From Marinobacter vinifirmus (GTDB taxonomy: Bacteria; Pseudomonadota; Gammaproteobacteria; Pseudomonadales; Oleiphilaceae): a DNA stretch of 64,000 nt. Of this stretch, positions 1 through 9,374 are shown in pieces. The notes beneath the pieces are model-generated. The model did not search any database and was not told the origin of the DNA. It worked only from the letters and a program-made list of their open reading frames with translations. Numbering within the stretch: the stretch's first letter is position 1; each line of letters begins with the position of its first letter. Location: NCBI RefSeq assembly GCF_002258215.1, contig NZ_NEFY01000005.1, positions 221,213-285,212 on the forward strand, in the 5' to 3' direction. The position numbers were made by a program, and so were the translations under genes.

Positions 1-1
1 T

Positions 2-2274
2 GAACGCCTGGTCACCCTGGGCTACAACCGTTTGCCGGAAGCGGCCGCATCCGGCCCGCTTGCCCGCCCTGGCCGGCAACTGAAGAATTTCCTGATCTAT
101 GTGCTGATGACCGCGGTGGTGATTACCGGTGCCCTCGGCCACTGGGTCGATGCCGGCGTCATCCTGGCGGTGGTGGTCATCCAGACCCTGGTCGGCTTTC
201 TGCAGGAGGGGCGGGCCGAACAGGCGCTGTCGGCTATCCGGCACATGCTGGCGCCGAAAGCCCGGGTTGTCCGGAACGATGGCTAGCACCAGGTGGATGC
301 AGCAGAACTGGTGCCGGGCGATACCATTTTGCTGGAACCGGGTGACCGTGTACCGGCGGATATCCGCCTGGAAAAGTGCCACAACCTGAAAATTGAAGAA
401 GCCATCCTGACCGGCGAATCCGAGGCGGTGGATAAAACCCCCGAGCCGGTCGAGGCCGAGGCTGCCCTGGGTGACCAGACCGGTATGGCCTTTTCCGGCA
501 CCATGGTGGCCACAGGAACCGGCCGGGGTGTGGTGGTGCGTACCGGCGCCAGTACCGAGATTGGCCGGATTTCCCGCCTTCTGGCCAGCACGACCACCCT
601 GAAAACGCCCTTGCTGGAGCAGATGGACCGGTTTGCCCGGGTGTTGTCGATTATTGTCATCCTGACCGGGGTGGCGATTTTCTTCGGCGGCCTGGCGTTC
701 AGCGGCCTGGAGTTCCGGGAGCTGTTCATGGCGGTGGTGGGGCTCACCGTTGCGGCCATTCCCGAGGGCCTGCCTGCGATTCTGACCATTACCCTGGCCA
801 TTGGTGTCCGCCAGATGGCTCGCCGCAAGGCCGTAGTCCGGCGTATGCCGGTCATTGAAACCCTGGGTGCGGTGTCGGTGATCTGTTCCGACAAGACCGG
901 AACCCTGACCCGTAACGAAATGATGGTGACCGCCGCAGTGGCCGGTGGCCAGCGCTTCGATGTCACCGGCGAGGGCTACAGTTTTGAGGGTGCAGTTTGC
1001 CGCAACGATGCTCCGGTAGATGCCAGCCCGGCGCTGGCGGAAATGGCGCGGGCCGCGGCCCTGTGCAACGATGCCAGTATCAGCCTCCGGGATGGCCGGG
1101 CCGTGATTCATGGCGACCCCATGGAAGCCGCGCTGAAGGTGTTTGCCAGCAAGGCGGAGTTCGATGTAGAAGCCAGTGCCCGGGATTGGCCAAGGGTCGA
1201 TGAAGTACCCTTTGATACCAATATCCGCTTTATGGCGACCCTGCACCATGATCATCATGGCCATGAGGTGGCCTACCTGAAAGGCGCGCCAGAGCGGATT
1301 CTGCGGATGTGTTCGCACCAGTTATCGGATAACGGTGAGCCGGTTGAACTTGACCACCCGGCATGGGACGGCATCATTGCCGGGATGGCGTCCGAAGGCC
1401 TGCGGGTGCTGGCGATTGCTCGCCGGCCCGTGACAGCCGGCAGCCGTGAGCTGGTTGTGGAAGAGCTGGAGCAGGGGGCTGAACTGCTGGGTGTGGTGGG
1501 CCTGCTGGACCCGCCCCGGCAGGAAGCCATCCGGGCGATTGAAGAATGCCACAGTGCCGGTATCCGGGTAAAAATGATCACCGGCGACCACGCCCTGACC
1601 GCCGGAGCCATCGCCCGAAAGCTTGGGTTGCGGAATACCGACAAGGTGCTCACCGGCAAGGACCTGGACGCCATGGACGAGCAACAGCTGCAGCAGGCGG
1701 CCGGTGAAGTGGATGTTTTCGCCCGCACCAGCCCAGAACACAAACTGAGGCTGGTGGCAGCCCTGCAGGCCCTGCATGGCGTGGTGGCTATGACCGGTGA
1801 CGGGGTGAACGATGCCCCGGCCCTGAAGCGGGCGGATGTGGGTATCGCCATGGGCGTGAAAGGCTCGGAAGCGGCCCGGGAGGCTTCGTCGGTGGTCTTG
1901 CTGGACGACAACTTTGCCAGCATTGTGGCCGCCGTGCGGGAAGGCCGTACGGTCTACACCAATTTGCGCAAGGGCATTGCCTTCATGCTGCCGATTAACG
2001 GCGGCGAGTCGATCAGTCTGATCACGGCCTTGCTGCTGGGGCTGGCGCTGCCCATATCCGCCCTGCAGATTCTCTGGGTGAATATGGTGAGTTCGGTGGT
2101 GCTGGCCATGACCCTGGCTTTCGAACCGCCGGAGCCGGGCGTGATGGACCAGCCGCCGCGGCCACGGGACGAATCCCTGCTCCGGGGTTTTGTGGTCTGG
2201 CCGGTGTCGCGGTGTTGGTGCTGCTGGAGCTGGAAACGGCAATCCGCCGGCGCTTCAGGGCAGCCCGCGGGTAA
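2..2274 (+). pseudogene. cation-transporting P-type ATPase, decayed (5' end outside window)
   Basis: Remnant of a P2-type (PMA1/SERCA-like) cation-pumping ATPase of the inner membrane. Recognisable parts are the N-terminal cation-ATPase domain and first membrane segments, the PEGLP motif of M4 (about nt 761), the phosphorylation motif DKTGT (Asp codon at 890) and the hinge TGDGVNDAP (about nt 1790-1820), followed by M5/M6. Two lesions are visible. An in-frame TAG lies at 284-286, in the actuator domain, with homology continuing in the same frame on both sides. After RDESLLRGF (about 2190) the frame moves to the +1 phase and goes straight to a terminal helix ending LETAIRRRF before TAA at 2272, so M7 to most of M10 (about 170 residues in relatives) is missing. 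The in-frame open reading beyond 2200 is antisense to the next gene and not real protein. The 3' end overlaps the convergent neighbour by 20 bp. Confidence 0.85.
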
Positions 2275-4675
2275 TCACGGAGGGGTCACCCCGGCCTTCC
2301 ACGGCGGCCAGCTCGGCACTGGAGAGCCAGGCTCCGGGGGGCTTGTCCAACACCTCGGCGCAGGCTGCCAGGGTGTGGCCCCAGGAGCAGTGATTGGCAA
2401 ACAGCATGCCGCTTTCGTTCAGGGTGCCGCCACGGTTGACGTAACCCAGCACCCGGGTGTGGGACGGCTGGGGGAACAGGTTGTGCAGATGGCCCCGGAA
2501 TACTTCCGGGCGCATATGGGTGAGCGCAACCCGCCGCTGCAGGCGATGGGGGAACAACCGCTCCCGCTCGAATTCGTTCAGGCAGAAGGCGGCTTCGTGC
2601 GGGTCCCGGGGCTGGCGGAAGCGCCCGGGCTCCTGCAGGTACACCAGCCGGAACGCGGTGCCGGTTTCCCGCAGGCGCTCGCAGGCCCGGATGGCTTCAG
2701 ACAGCTGGTAGGCCCCGCTGGCAATCAGCAGAATCGGTTCTTCTCCGGTGGAGGTGTCTTCGTCGACCACCAGCGCGCCGTGGCGGGCCAGGGTTTCTGC
2801 CTCACCGGCATTGAACACGCAGGGCCGCTCCCGCTTCGGGATCACCATGCAGCTGATCCGGCCCCGTTCAGTAAAGACCGAAGGCAGAACTGCGAGGGTG
2901 CTGTTGTAATCCGCCGGGAACAGAACCCGGGAAACATCGCTCATCTCGCCCAGCATGGCTTCGCAGAAGGTGGTGTCCTGGTGTGACTGTTCGTTCTTGC
3001 CGTTCTCCCAGGTGTGGGAAGTGGCTATCACCGGAAAGCCCAGCCAGCGGGCCGGCCGGCCCACTTCTTTCTGGTGCCGGGCGAAAATCAGCTCCTGGCG
3101 AATGGCGCCGAGCATTTTCACGCAGAAGGCTTCGTAGCTGGCGACCAGGTTCAGGCCGGCCTTGTTGGCCAGGCAGGCAGACACCACGGCCTCTTCATTC
3201 AGGGCGGTGATGACCTTGCCGTGGATCGATTCCTGGCGGCTTTCCGGGTCATTAACCCGGTGTTTCAGGTCAGCCAGGATACCGGTCAGGCGGTTACTAG
3301 CCAGTTCGTCAGGATTGCCCACCCGGGGGCGTAACCCGGGGTTGTCCTCCACCAGTGCCCGGAAGAATTCGTCGACGGCCGACATGGGCGAACTCTGGTT
3401 CTGGCCCCAGGGCAGGGCCGGTATGGAAGGTTCCGGCGGGTTACGGGTGGCCAGGGCGTGGTCCCGCTCCAGCGGGCGCTGTTGCAGGGCGTGTTCGTTC
3501 AGTTCGGCAACGGCTTGCTGGAGATGGGTCGGTTCAACCCACAGGGGCGCAATGTGCTCCTGGAACAGATCCCTGGCCCGGGTATCCAGCCGGGGGTTGC
3601 CCGGTAGTGGCAGGTTATGGGCGCTGTTCTGGCCGGCGCCGTAAAAGCCGAAGCCTTTGACGGTTTCAGCAATGCCGTAGGGAATCTGCACCGGATACGC
3701 GGTTTCGCCTTTTTTGGCTGCCTCGCCGTTGGCGGCCAGCGCGGTTTCCATCTCGTACAGGGCGCAGACAAAGGCAGCCGGGTCTTTGCCGTCAAAGCGG
3801 AAAGGCGCAAAGCCACGGGCTTCCAGGTGCTGTTCGAAGCGCTCCAGGCCTTCCCGGGTACCCAGTTCGGTGCGCTGTTCAATGCGGCGACCATTGGCGA
3901 TCATCACCGGCAGCACCTGCCCGCAGTCTTCCGCCCGCCACCAGCGGGGTATCCAGTCACTGCCGCGCTGTTCTTCAGCGGCGCCGTCAGACAGGAAGGC
4001 GACCAGGGACTCATCGGGCAGCGGCATGTGCGCGTACTGCAGCTCAGCGAACCCCAGATAGCCGCCTTCAATAATGCCGCCGGCGGTGTGCGGATTAACG
4101 TGGCTGCCCAGGGGCGATGCCATGGAGCCATCGGGCTTTTGCCGGTAGCTGTAAAAATCCGAGGCCAGGCGGGACAGGCCGTCTGCGGCCTGGTACCGGG
4201 CTTTCTGTTCCGGGTGCAGGTTGCCGGTCAGAACGTTGATGGCGTCTACGGCAGCAACGCAGTGGCCCTGGCCCATCAGCCAGCTTCGGGTTTGTCCGGT
4301 CAGGTTGTTCAGGGCCAGGTAGGCGGCATAGGCCGGCACCATGTTGAGCGCGCCACCGGTATGGCCTTCCGGGGCGGTTTTGAAGTCCTTGGGTTGCAGC
4401 GGGGCACCGGTAATATCCACCCGGTTGCAGTAGGTCATGTGCACCACCAGCCACAGGCCGGCGCTGGTCAGCCGGTCCAGGGCGATCAGTTTGCGGTATA
4501 CGCTGTCGGCGTCCGGCTGTTGGCCTGCTGCCACCAGTTTCTGTGCCAGCGCCTGTACCTGGCGAGCGGTGGTCTCAGAGTGCCGGATTATGCCATAGCC
4601 CTGTTGCCAGCACTGGAATACCGGGCTCGCCGCGGTCGCATCCGGCGTTGGAACCTGTTTGATGGGCGAAGACAT
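2255..4675 (-). CDS. divergent phosphoketolase-like protein (thiamine-diphosphate enzyme family)
   Basis: 806-residue protein with phosphoketolase (XFP) length and domain plan. The N-terminal part has transketolase-like EGHTGGALNMVPAY (about 103-116), a middle pyrimidine-binding region and a C-terminal XFP domain. True phosphoketolases carry GPGHGGP; here the equivalent stretch reads GQGHCVAAVDA (about 135-145), and the later substrate loop is also altered. Relatives of this branch are, as I recall, often labelled xylulose 5-phosphate 3-epimerase, so cleavage of xylulose-5-P or fructose-6-P to acetyl phosphate should not be assumed. Start: the ATG at 4675 has GGAGG 6 nt upstream; an ATG 18 nt earlier lies before that site and is less likely. 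The gene is monocistronic and converges on the ATPase pseudogene. Family is fairly certain, reaction is not. Confidence 0.8.
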   Translation of the reverse strand: MSSPIKQVPTPDATAASPVFQCWQQGYGIIRHSETTARQVQALAQKLVAAGQQPDADSVYRKLIALDRLTSAGLWLVVHMTYCNRVDITGAPLQPKDFKTAPEGHTGGALNMVPAYAAYLALNNLTGQTRSWLMGQGHCVAAVDAINVLTGNLHPEQKARYQAADGLSRLASDFYSYRQKPDGSMASPLGSHVNPHTAGGIIEGGYLGFAELQYAHMPLPDESLVAFLSDGAAEEQRGSDWIPRWWRAEDCGQVLPVMIANGRRIEQRTELGTREGLERFEQHLEARGFAPFRFDGKDPAAFVCALYEMETALAANGEAAKKGETAYPVQIPYGIAETVKGFGFYGAGQNSAHNLPLPGNPRLDTRARDLFQEHIAPLWVEPTHLQQAVAELNEHALQQRPLERDHALATRNPPEPSIPALPWGQNQSSPMSAVDEFFRALVEDNPGLRPRVGNPDELASNRLTGILADLKHRVNDPESRQESIHGKVITALNEEAVVSACLANKAGLNLVASYEAFCVKMLGAIRQELIFARHQKEVGRPARWLGFPVIATSHTWENGKNEQSHQDTTFCEAMLGEMSDVSRVLFPADYNSTLAVLPSVFTERGRISCMVIPKRERPCVFNAGEAETLARHGALVVDEDTSTGEEPILLIASGAYQLSEAIRACERLRETGTAFRLVYLQEPGRFRQPRDPHEAAFCLNEFERERLFPHRLQRRVALTHMRPEVFRGHLHNLFPQPSHTRVLGYVNRGGTLNESGMLFANHCSWGHTLAACAEVLDKPPGAWLSSAELAAVEGRGDPSVITRGLP

Positions 4676-4774
4676 AGTCGGCCTCCATGACATTGATAAT
4701 TGTCAGAGCAGTGTAATGGCAGTGCCGGGAGGGGCCCTTGATGCAGGTCATTGGAGTCTGCATCTATTGACGGG

Positions 4775-6967
4775 CTAATGATCGCTTGCGTGGGAGGGCA
4801 GGGGTGCGCCTGTTGATTCGAGACTGGCCCGGGCGGGCTGGCCCCAGTAATAACCCTGGCCCTGCAGGCCGGGGAACTGCTGCAGCCAGACGGCAATGGC
4901 TTCTTCTTCCACACCTTCCACGACAACGTCCAGGTCCAGGGCGGTGCCCAGTTCCAGTGCCGCTTTCAGGATTTTCTGGCGGGCCGGATAGTCCAGCACG
5001 TTGTGCAGGAAGCTGCGGTCTATCTTCAGTTCATCCAGCCGGAACAGGGCCAGGGTGCCCAGGGAGGAATGGCCGGAACCGAAGTCGTCCAGGGCAATCC
5101 GGAAACCCATGTCGCTGAGGATTTCGATGGTATGCCGGGCCAGCTCCGGGTCGGTCATCATGGCGGTTTCGGTGATCTCCAGGATGATATTCCGGGGCAG
5201 CAGATGGTGCCGGCGCAGGATCGCCCGGGCCTGTTCGGCGAACAGCGGGTGAGCCAGGTCCTTGGCGGAAATATTGACGCTGATGGCGATGTGGTCGCCG
5301 TACCTTGCCCGCAGGCCGCTGGCATCACGGCAGGCCCGGTCCAGCACCCAGCGGGTAACCTGGTGGATAATGCCCACTTCCTCGGCCAGCGGAATCCACT
5401 GGTCCGGGGGGATTCGTCCGAATTCGCTGTGTTCCCAGCGCAGCAGGGCTTCCACCGAGCTGATCCGGCCGTCGCGGATACTCACTTTCGGCTGGTATTC
5501 CAGCCACATGTCGCCGGAGTTCAGGGCATCTTCAACGTCCAGCATCAGGATCTGCTGGCGGTACTGCCACTCGGCAATAGACGGGTCATAAACACTCAGG
5601 GCATTGTCGCTGTTCAGGGAGGCAAAGCCCGCCGCCGACAGCAGGCTGCCGGCGTCGGTGCCATGCTCCGGGGCGTGGGCAATGCCCAGTGACGCAGCCC
5701 AGGAGAACGAAAACCGGCCTTCCATGAAGTTGCCCGATAACCAGTCGGCAATGGCACTCAGGGCGCGGGCTTCGAGCTCCGGCTGGTTCGGGCTGCGGCG
5801 CAGGGCAAAGGCATGGTTGACGGTATCCAGTGTGGCAATGGCATAGCCGTTGATGGGAATCAGCTGCTCGCCCAATGCCTGTTTCAGGAACCGGTTCATC
5901 TTCCGCAGGTACTGCCTCAACAGCTCTTCGGCAGAGCGGTAACCCAGCGCCTGCTCCAGTTCATTGAAGCGGGTCAGCCGCACCATGCACAGCGTGTAAG
6001 GGGTTTGCCGGCTGTCGATGGCGGTCAGCGCCTCTTCCAGCATGGGGCGGTTGGGTTTGCCGGTTACCCGGTGGGTTTTCAGGACCCGGTCGTAATCCTG
6101 TTCGATGCGCGCGCGCAGTGCCTGTTCTTCCCGGGCGCGGATGTCGGCGCTCAGCCGGCGTTTGCGCTCTTCCAGCAACAGCCGGCCGACACCGCTGGTG
6201 AGGATCAGCGAGCCGACGGCTGCCCCCAGAAAAAATGCGGAGTCGGTCAGCGGATTGACCGGCAGCCAGCCGATGGTTGTCAGGGACGTGGTGAGTGCGC
6301 CGACCAGAATGGCCAGTACCGACAGGGCGAAATAACGGGCGTAGACGTGCTTGCGGATCTGCCCCAGCACCAGTCCGAAGATGAACATGCCACCGGTGGC
6401 GGCAACTACCAGGAACACATCCTGCCCCAGCGGGCCGATGGGGAAGGGGGCCGCCAGCAGGTGCAGGCCGGCGGCCAGGCTGAAGCCCCGGAGTAGCCGG
6501 GCGCCTTGCCGGCCCACGGCAATAAAGTGGGGGGTGAATTCACACAGGGCAATCAGGCATAGTGGCAGGCTGACGGACAGCAGGGCGTTGAGCTCCGGTA
6601 TGCCGGGCCAGATCAGCCAGAGCCCCAGGCCATCCATCACCAGCTGGCTGTAGATAACGCCCACCATCAGCACACTGAGCCAGGCCAGCCCGGGCCGGCG
6701 AAGCCTGATGACAATGCTCAGGTTCAGCGGCAGGGCAAACACCAGCATGCCGGTGACGAAGGACTTCCAGACCATGACCGGCAGGTCAGGCTCGGCGATG
6801 GCTGTGTCGCCAACCAGCGACGAAGCTTGTTGGCCCAGAAATGCCGCCAGCAAACCATAGATTGCCACTACCAGCAGCACCACAAACGGAAACCAGCGCT
6901 GCAGCCCGTTGCCACCGGCGCGCCGGCCCCGCCCTGGGCTGTGTTGGTTTGTGGAGGCTGCGCCCAT
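4775..6967 (-). CDS. membrane-bound EAL-domain protein (c-di-GMP phosphodiesterase) with degenerate GGDEF
   Basis: 730-residue inner-membrane signalling protein. About seven or eight hydrophobic segments occupy residues 20-270, followed by a short basic linker, a GGDEF-like domain (about 300-465) and an EAL domain (about 478-725). The GGDEF domain has no recognisable GG(D/E)EF signature, so cyclase activity is unlikely. The EAL domain keeps EALLRW (about 506), the LEITET motif, DDFGSG and the KIDRSF loop, so it should hydrolyse c-di-GMP. The 7-TM part may sense a membrane or periplasmic signal. Start chosen at MGAAS because the upstream in-frame residues look non-native and AGGA lies 10 nt before this ATG. 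It stands alone, divergent from the short asparaginase gene, with 182 bp between the two starts. Confidence 0.85.
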   Translation of the reverse strand: MGAASTNQHSPGRGRRAGGNGLQRWFPFVVLLVVAIYGLLAAFLGQQASSLVGDTAIAEPDLPVMVWKSFVTGMLVFALPLNLSIVIRLRRPGLAWLSVLMVGVIYSQLVMDGLGLWLIWPGIPELNALLSVSLPLCLIALCEFTPHFIAVGRQGARLLRGFSLAAGLHLLAAPFPIGPLGQDVFLVVAATGGMFIFGLVLGQIRKHVYARYFALSVLAILVGALTTSLTTIGWLPVNPLTDSAFFLGAAVGSLILTSGVGRLLLEERKRRLSADIRAREEQALRARIEQDYDRVLKTHRVTGKPNRPMLEEALTAIDSRQTPYTLCMVRLTRFNELEQALGYRSAEELLRQYLRKMNRFLKQALGEQLIPINGYAIATLDTVNHAFALRRSPNQPELEARALSAIADWLSGNFMEGRFSFSWAASLGIAHAPEHGTDAGSLLSAAGFASLNSDNALSVYDPSIAEWQYRQQILMLDVEDALNSGDMWLEYQPKVSIRDGRISSVEALLRWEHSEFGRIPPDQWIPLAEEVGIIHQVTRWVLDRACRDASGLRARYGDHIAISVNISAKDLAHPLFAEQARAILRRHHLLPRNIILEITETAMMTDPELARHTIEILSDMGFRIALDDFGSGHSSLGTLALFRLDELKIDRSFLHNVLDYPARQKILKAALELGTALDLDVVVEGVEEEAIAVWLQQFPGLQGQGYYWGQPARASLESTGAPLPSHASDH

Positions 6968-7149
6968 TCCGTAGCAATCCTGATTGGTGCAAAGGCTTTG
7001 ATACACAATGTTACTCGATATAACATCTTGCAACATTATGAATTTGAACAAATTTTAATGCATTTAAAGATATTTTACATTTGGAGTTTCATGGGGATGG
7101 TTAAAATGAGACCTGTTCCCGATAGCTCCACTCCAACAGAGGATACCCC

Positions 7150-7647
7150 GTGACCATCCAGATACTGACCACCGGCGGCACCATCGACAAGGTGTACTTT
7201 GATGCCAACAGCAAGTTCGAGATCGGTGACAGCCTGTTGCCGGAATTGCTGGCAGAGTCGAACATCCATGAGGGCTATGCCATCCGGGAGCTGATGCGCA
7301 AAGACAGCCTGGAACTGACCGATGACGACCGCGACGGCATTCTCGAGGCGGTAAAGCAGACCGAACATTCCCGCATTATTATCACCCATGGCACCGACAC
7401 CATGGCCCAGACGGCCCAGGTCCTGAAAACCCTGCCCGATCGCACCATTGTGCTGACCGGGGCCATGCAACCGGCCCGGATGCGTCGTACCGATGCCATC
7501 TTCAATATCGGCTTTGCGTGGGCGGCGGCCCGGCTACTGCCGCCGGGGGTCTACATTGCGATGAATGGCGAGGTGTTCGAGGCGGGAGCGGTGCGCAAGA
7601 ACCTGGAAGCCCAGAAGTTCGAACGTATCGATGACGCAGCCCGGTAG
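7150..7647 (+). CDS. short (single-domain) asparaginase-family protein
   Basis: 165-residue protein matching only the N-terminal half of L-asparaginases. It has the first catalytic threonine motif TTGGTID (residues 7-13) and the second motif THGTDT (about 77-82), plus the TGAMQPAR strand that follows. Full-length type I/II enzymes are about 330 residues; the C-terminal domain that completes the intersubunit active site is absent. The gene ends in a clean TAG 6 bp before the converging pseudouridine synthase, with no sign of a broken second half, so this looks like a genuine short family rather than a fresh truncation. GTG start with AGAGGA 6 nt upstream. Asparagine hydrolysis is plausible but not shown. 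Confidence 0.8.
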   Translation: MTIQILTTGGTIDKVYFDANSKFEIGDSLLPELLAESNIHEGYAIRELMRKDSLELTDDDRDGILEAVKQTEHSRIIITHGTDTMAQTAQVLKTLPDRTIVLTGAMQPARMRRTDAIFNIGFAWAAARLLPPGVYIAMNGEVFEAGAVRKNLEAQKFERIDDAAR

Positions 7648-7653
7648 CGCTCG

Positions 7654-8343
7654 CTAAACCGAATCGATTTCTGACCGGGTCAGTTCCCGAAACTGGCCCG
7701 GTGCCAGCCCTGCATCCAGTTCAATCGCGCCGATGCGTTGTCTGTGCAGTGCCGTAACATGGTTTCCCACCGCCGCCAGCATGCGTTTGACCTGGTGGTA
7801 ACGGCCTTCGCTGATGGTCAGCTCTATCTCCTGTTCAGAACAGGCCAGTACCTGCGCCGGTCGCGTGGCCGTGTCTTCTCCGTTGAGCTGAATGCCTTGT
7901 TCCAGGGCCTGTCGGGCTTCTGCCGTTAATGGCTCGGCCAGCTGTACCCGATAGGTTTTCGGGCAGTCCCGCCGGGGCGAGGTAACCCGGTGCGACCACT
8001 GGCCATCGCTGGTGATCAGGAGGAGTCCGGTGGTGTCTTTGTCGAGCCGTCCGGCAATGTGCACCTGCCGCGCCAGCTCCGGTGGCAGCAGGTCCAGCGC
8101 GGTGGGCTGGCTACTGTCGGTGGTGGCGCTGATCACTCCGGCGGGTTTGTGCAACATCAGGTACAGCTCGCCGGGCAGGGTCACCGGCTCGCCGTCGAGC
8201 AGCACGCTGTCGCCGGTGTTGATGTTGGCGCTGGTGCTGCGGCACAACTGGCCGTTCACCTGAACCCGCTTGCCGGTGATGGCCCGCTTGGCGTCTTTGC
8301 GGGACAACCCGGTGCCGTTGGCAAGGTATTGGTCCAGGCGCAT
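7654..8343 (-). CDS. rsuA: RsuA-family 16S rRNA pseudouridine synthase
   Basis: 229 residues. An N-terminal S4 RNA-binding domain (MRLDQYLANGTGLSRKDAK onward, residues 1-60) precedes a catalytic pseudouridine synthase domain containing GRLDKDTTGLLL, whose Asp is the nucleophile. E. coli RsuA converts U516 of 16S rRNA; the length and S4 plus synthase layout fit that subgroup rather than RluB/E/F with full certainty not possible. Start chosen at 8343, not the upstream in-frame ATG at 8388, because the chosen ATG overlaps the stop of the preceding gene as TGATG, a typical translational coupling arrangement, and MRLDQYL is the usual family start. Confidence 0.85.
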   Translation of the reverse strand: MRLDQYLANGTGLSRKDAKRAITGKRVQVNGQLCRSTSANINTGDSVLLDGEPVTLPGELYLMLHKPAGVISATTDSSQPTALDLLPPELARQVHIAGRLDKDTTGLLLITSDGQWSHRVTSPRRDCPKTYRVQLAEPLTAEARQALEQGIQLNGEDTATRPAQVLACSEQEIELTISEGRYHQVKRMLAAVGNHVTALHRQRIGAIELDAGLAPGQFRELTRSEIDSV

Positions 8344-9371
8344 CAGCAAGTATGTCCCTGAGCCGGCGGGGCCAGTGTGGCCAGGCACAGCACCGGCAGC
8401 TCTCCGGTCAGCCGGGCCCAGAGCAGCGGCAGGGCGTCCGGATTGATGGCCGGCCTGTCCAGCCGGCCGCTGGGGATCGGGGCTAAGCCCTGATCCGAGA
8501 GGTTCGCCAGGGTAAAGGTAAACGGGTGCGCGCCGGGAATGCCCAGGCGGATGTCGGTGGCGATAATCTGTTGGCCGGCCTGCTCATAATGCAGGAAGCC
8601 CCGGGTGAACCACTCAAGGCGCCGGGCTTCCGGCAGGTCAGCTACCCGGGCCCGGAGCACCGGATTGCGGGAGAAGTACTCCAGTGACAGTTCCGGCGTG
8701 CGATCCAGAAAACCGGTAACAATCTCCACCCGGGTGTCGTCGGTGATGGCCGTGGCTCGCCATAACAGGGTATTGAACGGCATGGGTTGTACCATCAGGG
8801 CCGGCTGTTCCAGCCCGGCCCGGGCCAGTGCCGGTTGCACCCTGTCGGTGATGATTTGCTGTGCCACCAGCGTCCAGCCCAGATACAGGGTGGATAGCCC
8901 CAGTGCCAGGCTCAGCGCCGTGCGGGCCGGGGGGCGCACCAGAAACGCCAGGCAGCCGGCCAGCAGCGGCAGGGTGTAGAGCGGGTCAATAATGAAAATG
9001 CTGTTGATGGCCACCGGTGTGCCGAACGGCCAGAACAACTGGGTGCCGTAGGTGGTGAACGCGTCCAGCAGGGGGTGGGTGATCAGGATAAGCGCTACCA
9101 GCGCCAGCCATCGCCGGTAGCTGATAACCGGCTTCCAGCGCCACAGGCCCCAGGCGATCAGCAGCGACAGGGGCGCAAGAATCAGCAGGGAATGGCTGAA
9201 ACCCCGGTGCTGGGTAAAGTTGGCGACCGCGGTGCCATAGTCGATGACTACGTCGAGGTCCGGCAGGGTGCCCAGCAAGGCGCCGGTCAGCAGTGCCGAA
9301 CGCCCCAGGGTTTTGCCGGCCACGGCTCCGGCCAGGGTGGCGCCAAGGGTGGCCTGGGTAATGGAGTCCAT
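8343..9371 (-). CDS. YdjM-like membrane-bound metal-dependent hydrolase (DUF457)
   Basis: 342-residue integral membrane protein. The start MDSITQATLGATLAG, the conserved HRGFSHSL motif and the THPLLDAFTTYGTQLFWPF stretch are typical of the YdjM/DUF457 family, predicted inner-membrane metal-dependent hydrolases; E. coli YdjM is LexA-regulated. Several hydrophobic helices fill the first 170 residues, followed by a soluble C-terminal domain of about 160 residues. The stop overlaps the rsuA start (TGATG), and the start lies 3 bp after the lytic transglycosylase stop, so the three genes mltB-like, ydjM-like and rsuA form one transcription unit. The substrate is unknown. Confidence 0.8.
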   Translation of the reverse strand: MDSITQATLGATLAGAVAGKTLGRSALLTGALLGTLPDLDVVIDYGTAVANFTQHRGFSHSLLILAPLSLLIAWGLWRWKPVISYRRWLALVALILITHPLLDAFTTYGTQLFWPFGTPVAINSIFIIDPLYTLPLLAGCLAFLVRPPARTALSLALGLSTLYLGWTLVAQQIITDRVQPALARAGLEQPALMVQPMPFNTLLWRATAITDDTRVEIVTGFLDRTPELSLEYFSRNPVLRARVADLPEARRLEWFTRGFLHYEQAGQQIIATDIRLGIPGAHPFTFTLANLSDQGLAPIPSGRLDRPAINPDALPLLWARLTGELPVLCLATLAPPAQGHTC

Positions 9372-9374
9372 GGT

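Noticed and set aside
284..286. Possible recoding (stop read-through) of the TAG in the ATPase
   Set aside because: No recoding signal is visible and the gene also carries an out-of-frame deletion, so decay is the simpler reading.
2200..2986. Open frame continuing from the ATPase for 260 more residues
   Set aside because: It lies antisense to the phosphoketolase-like gene and loses all ATPase similarity after the deletion junction.
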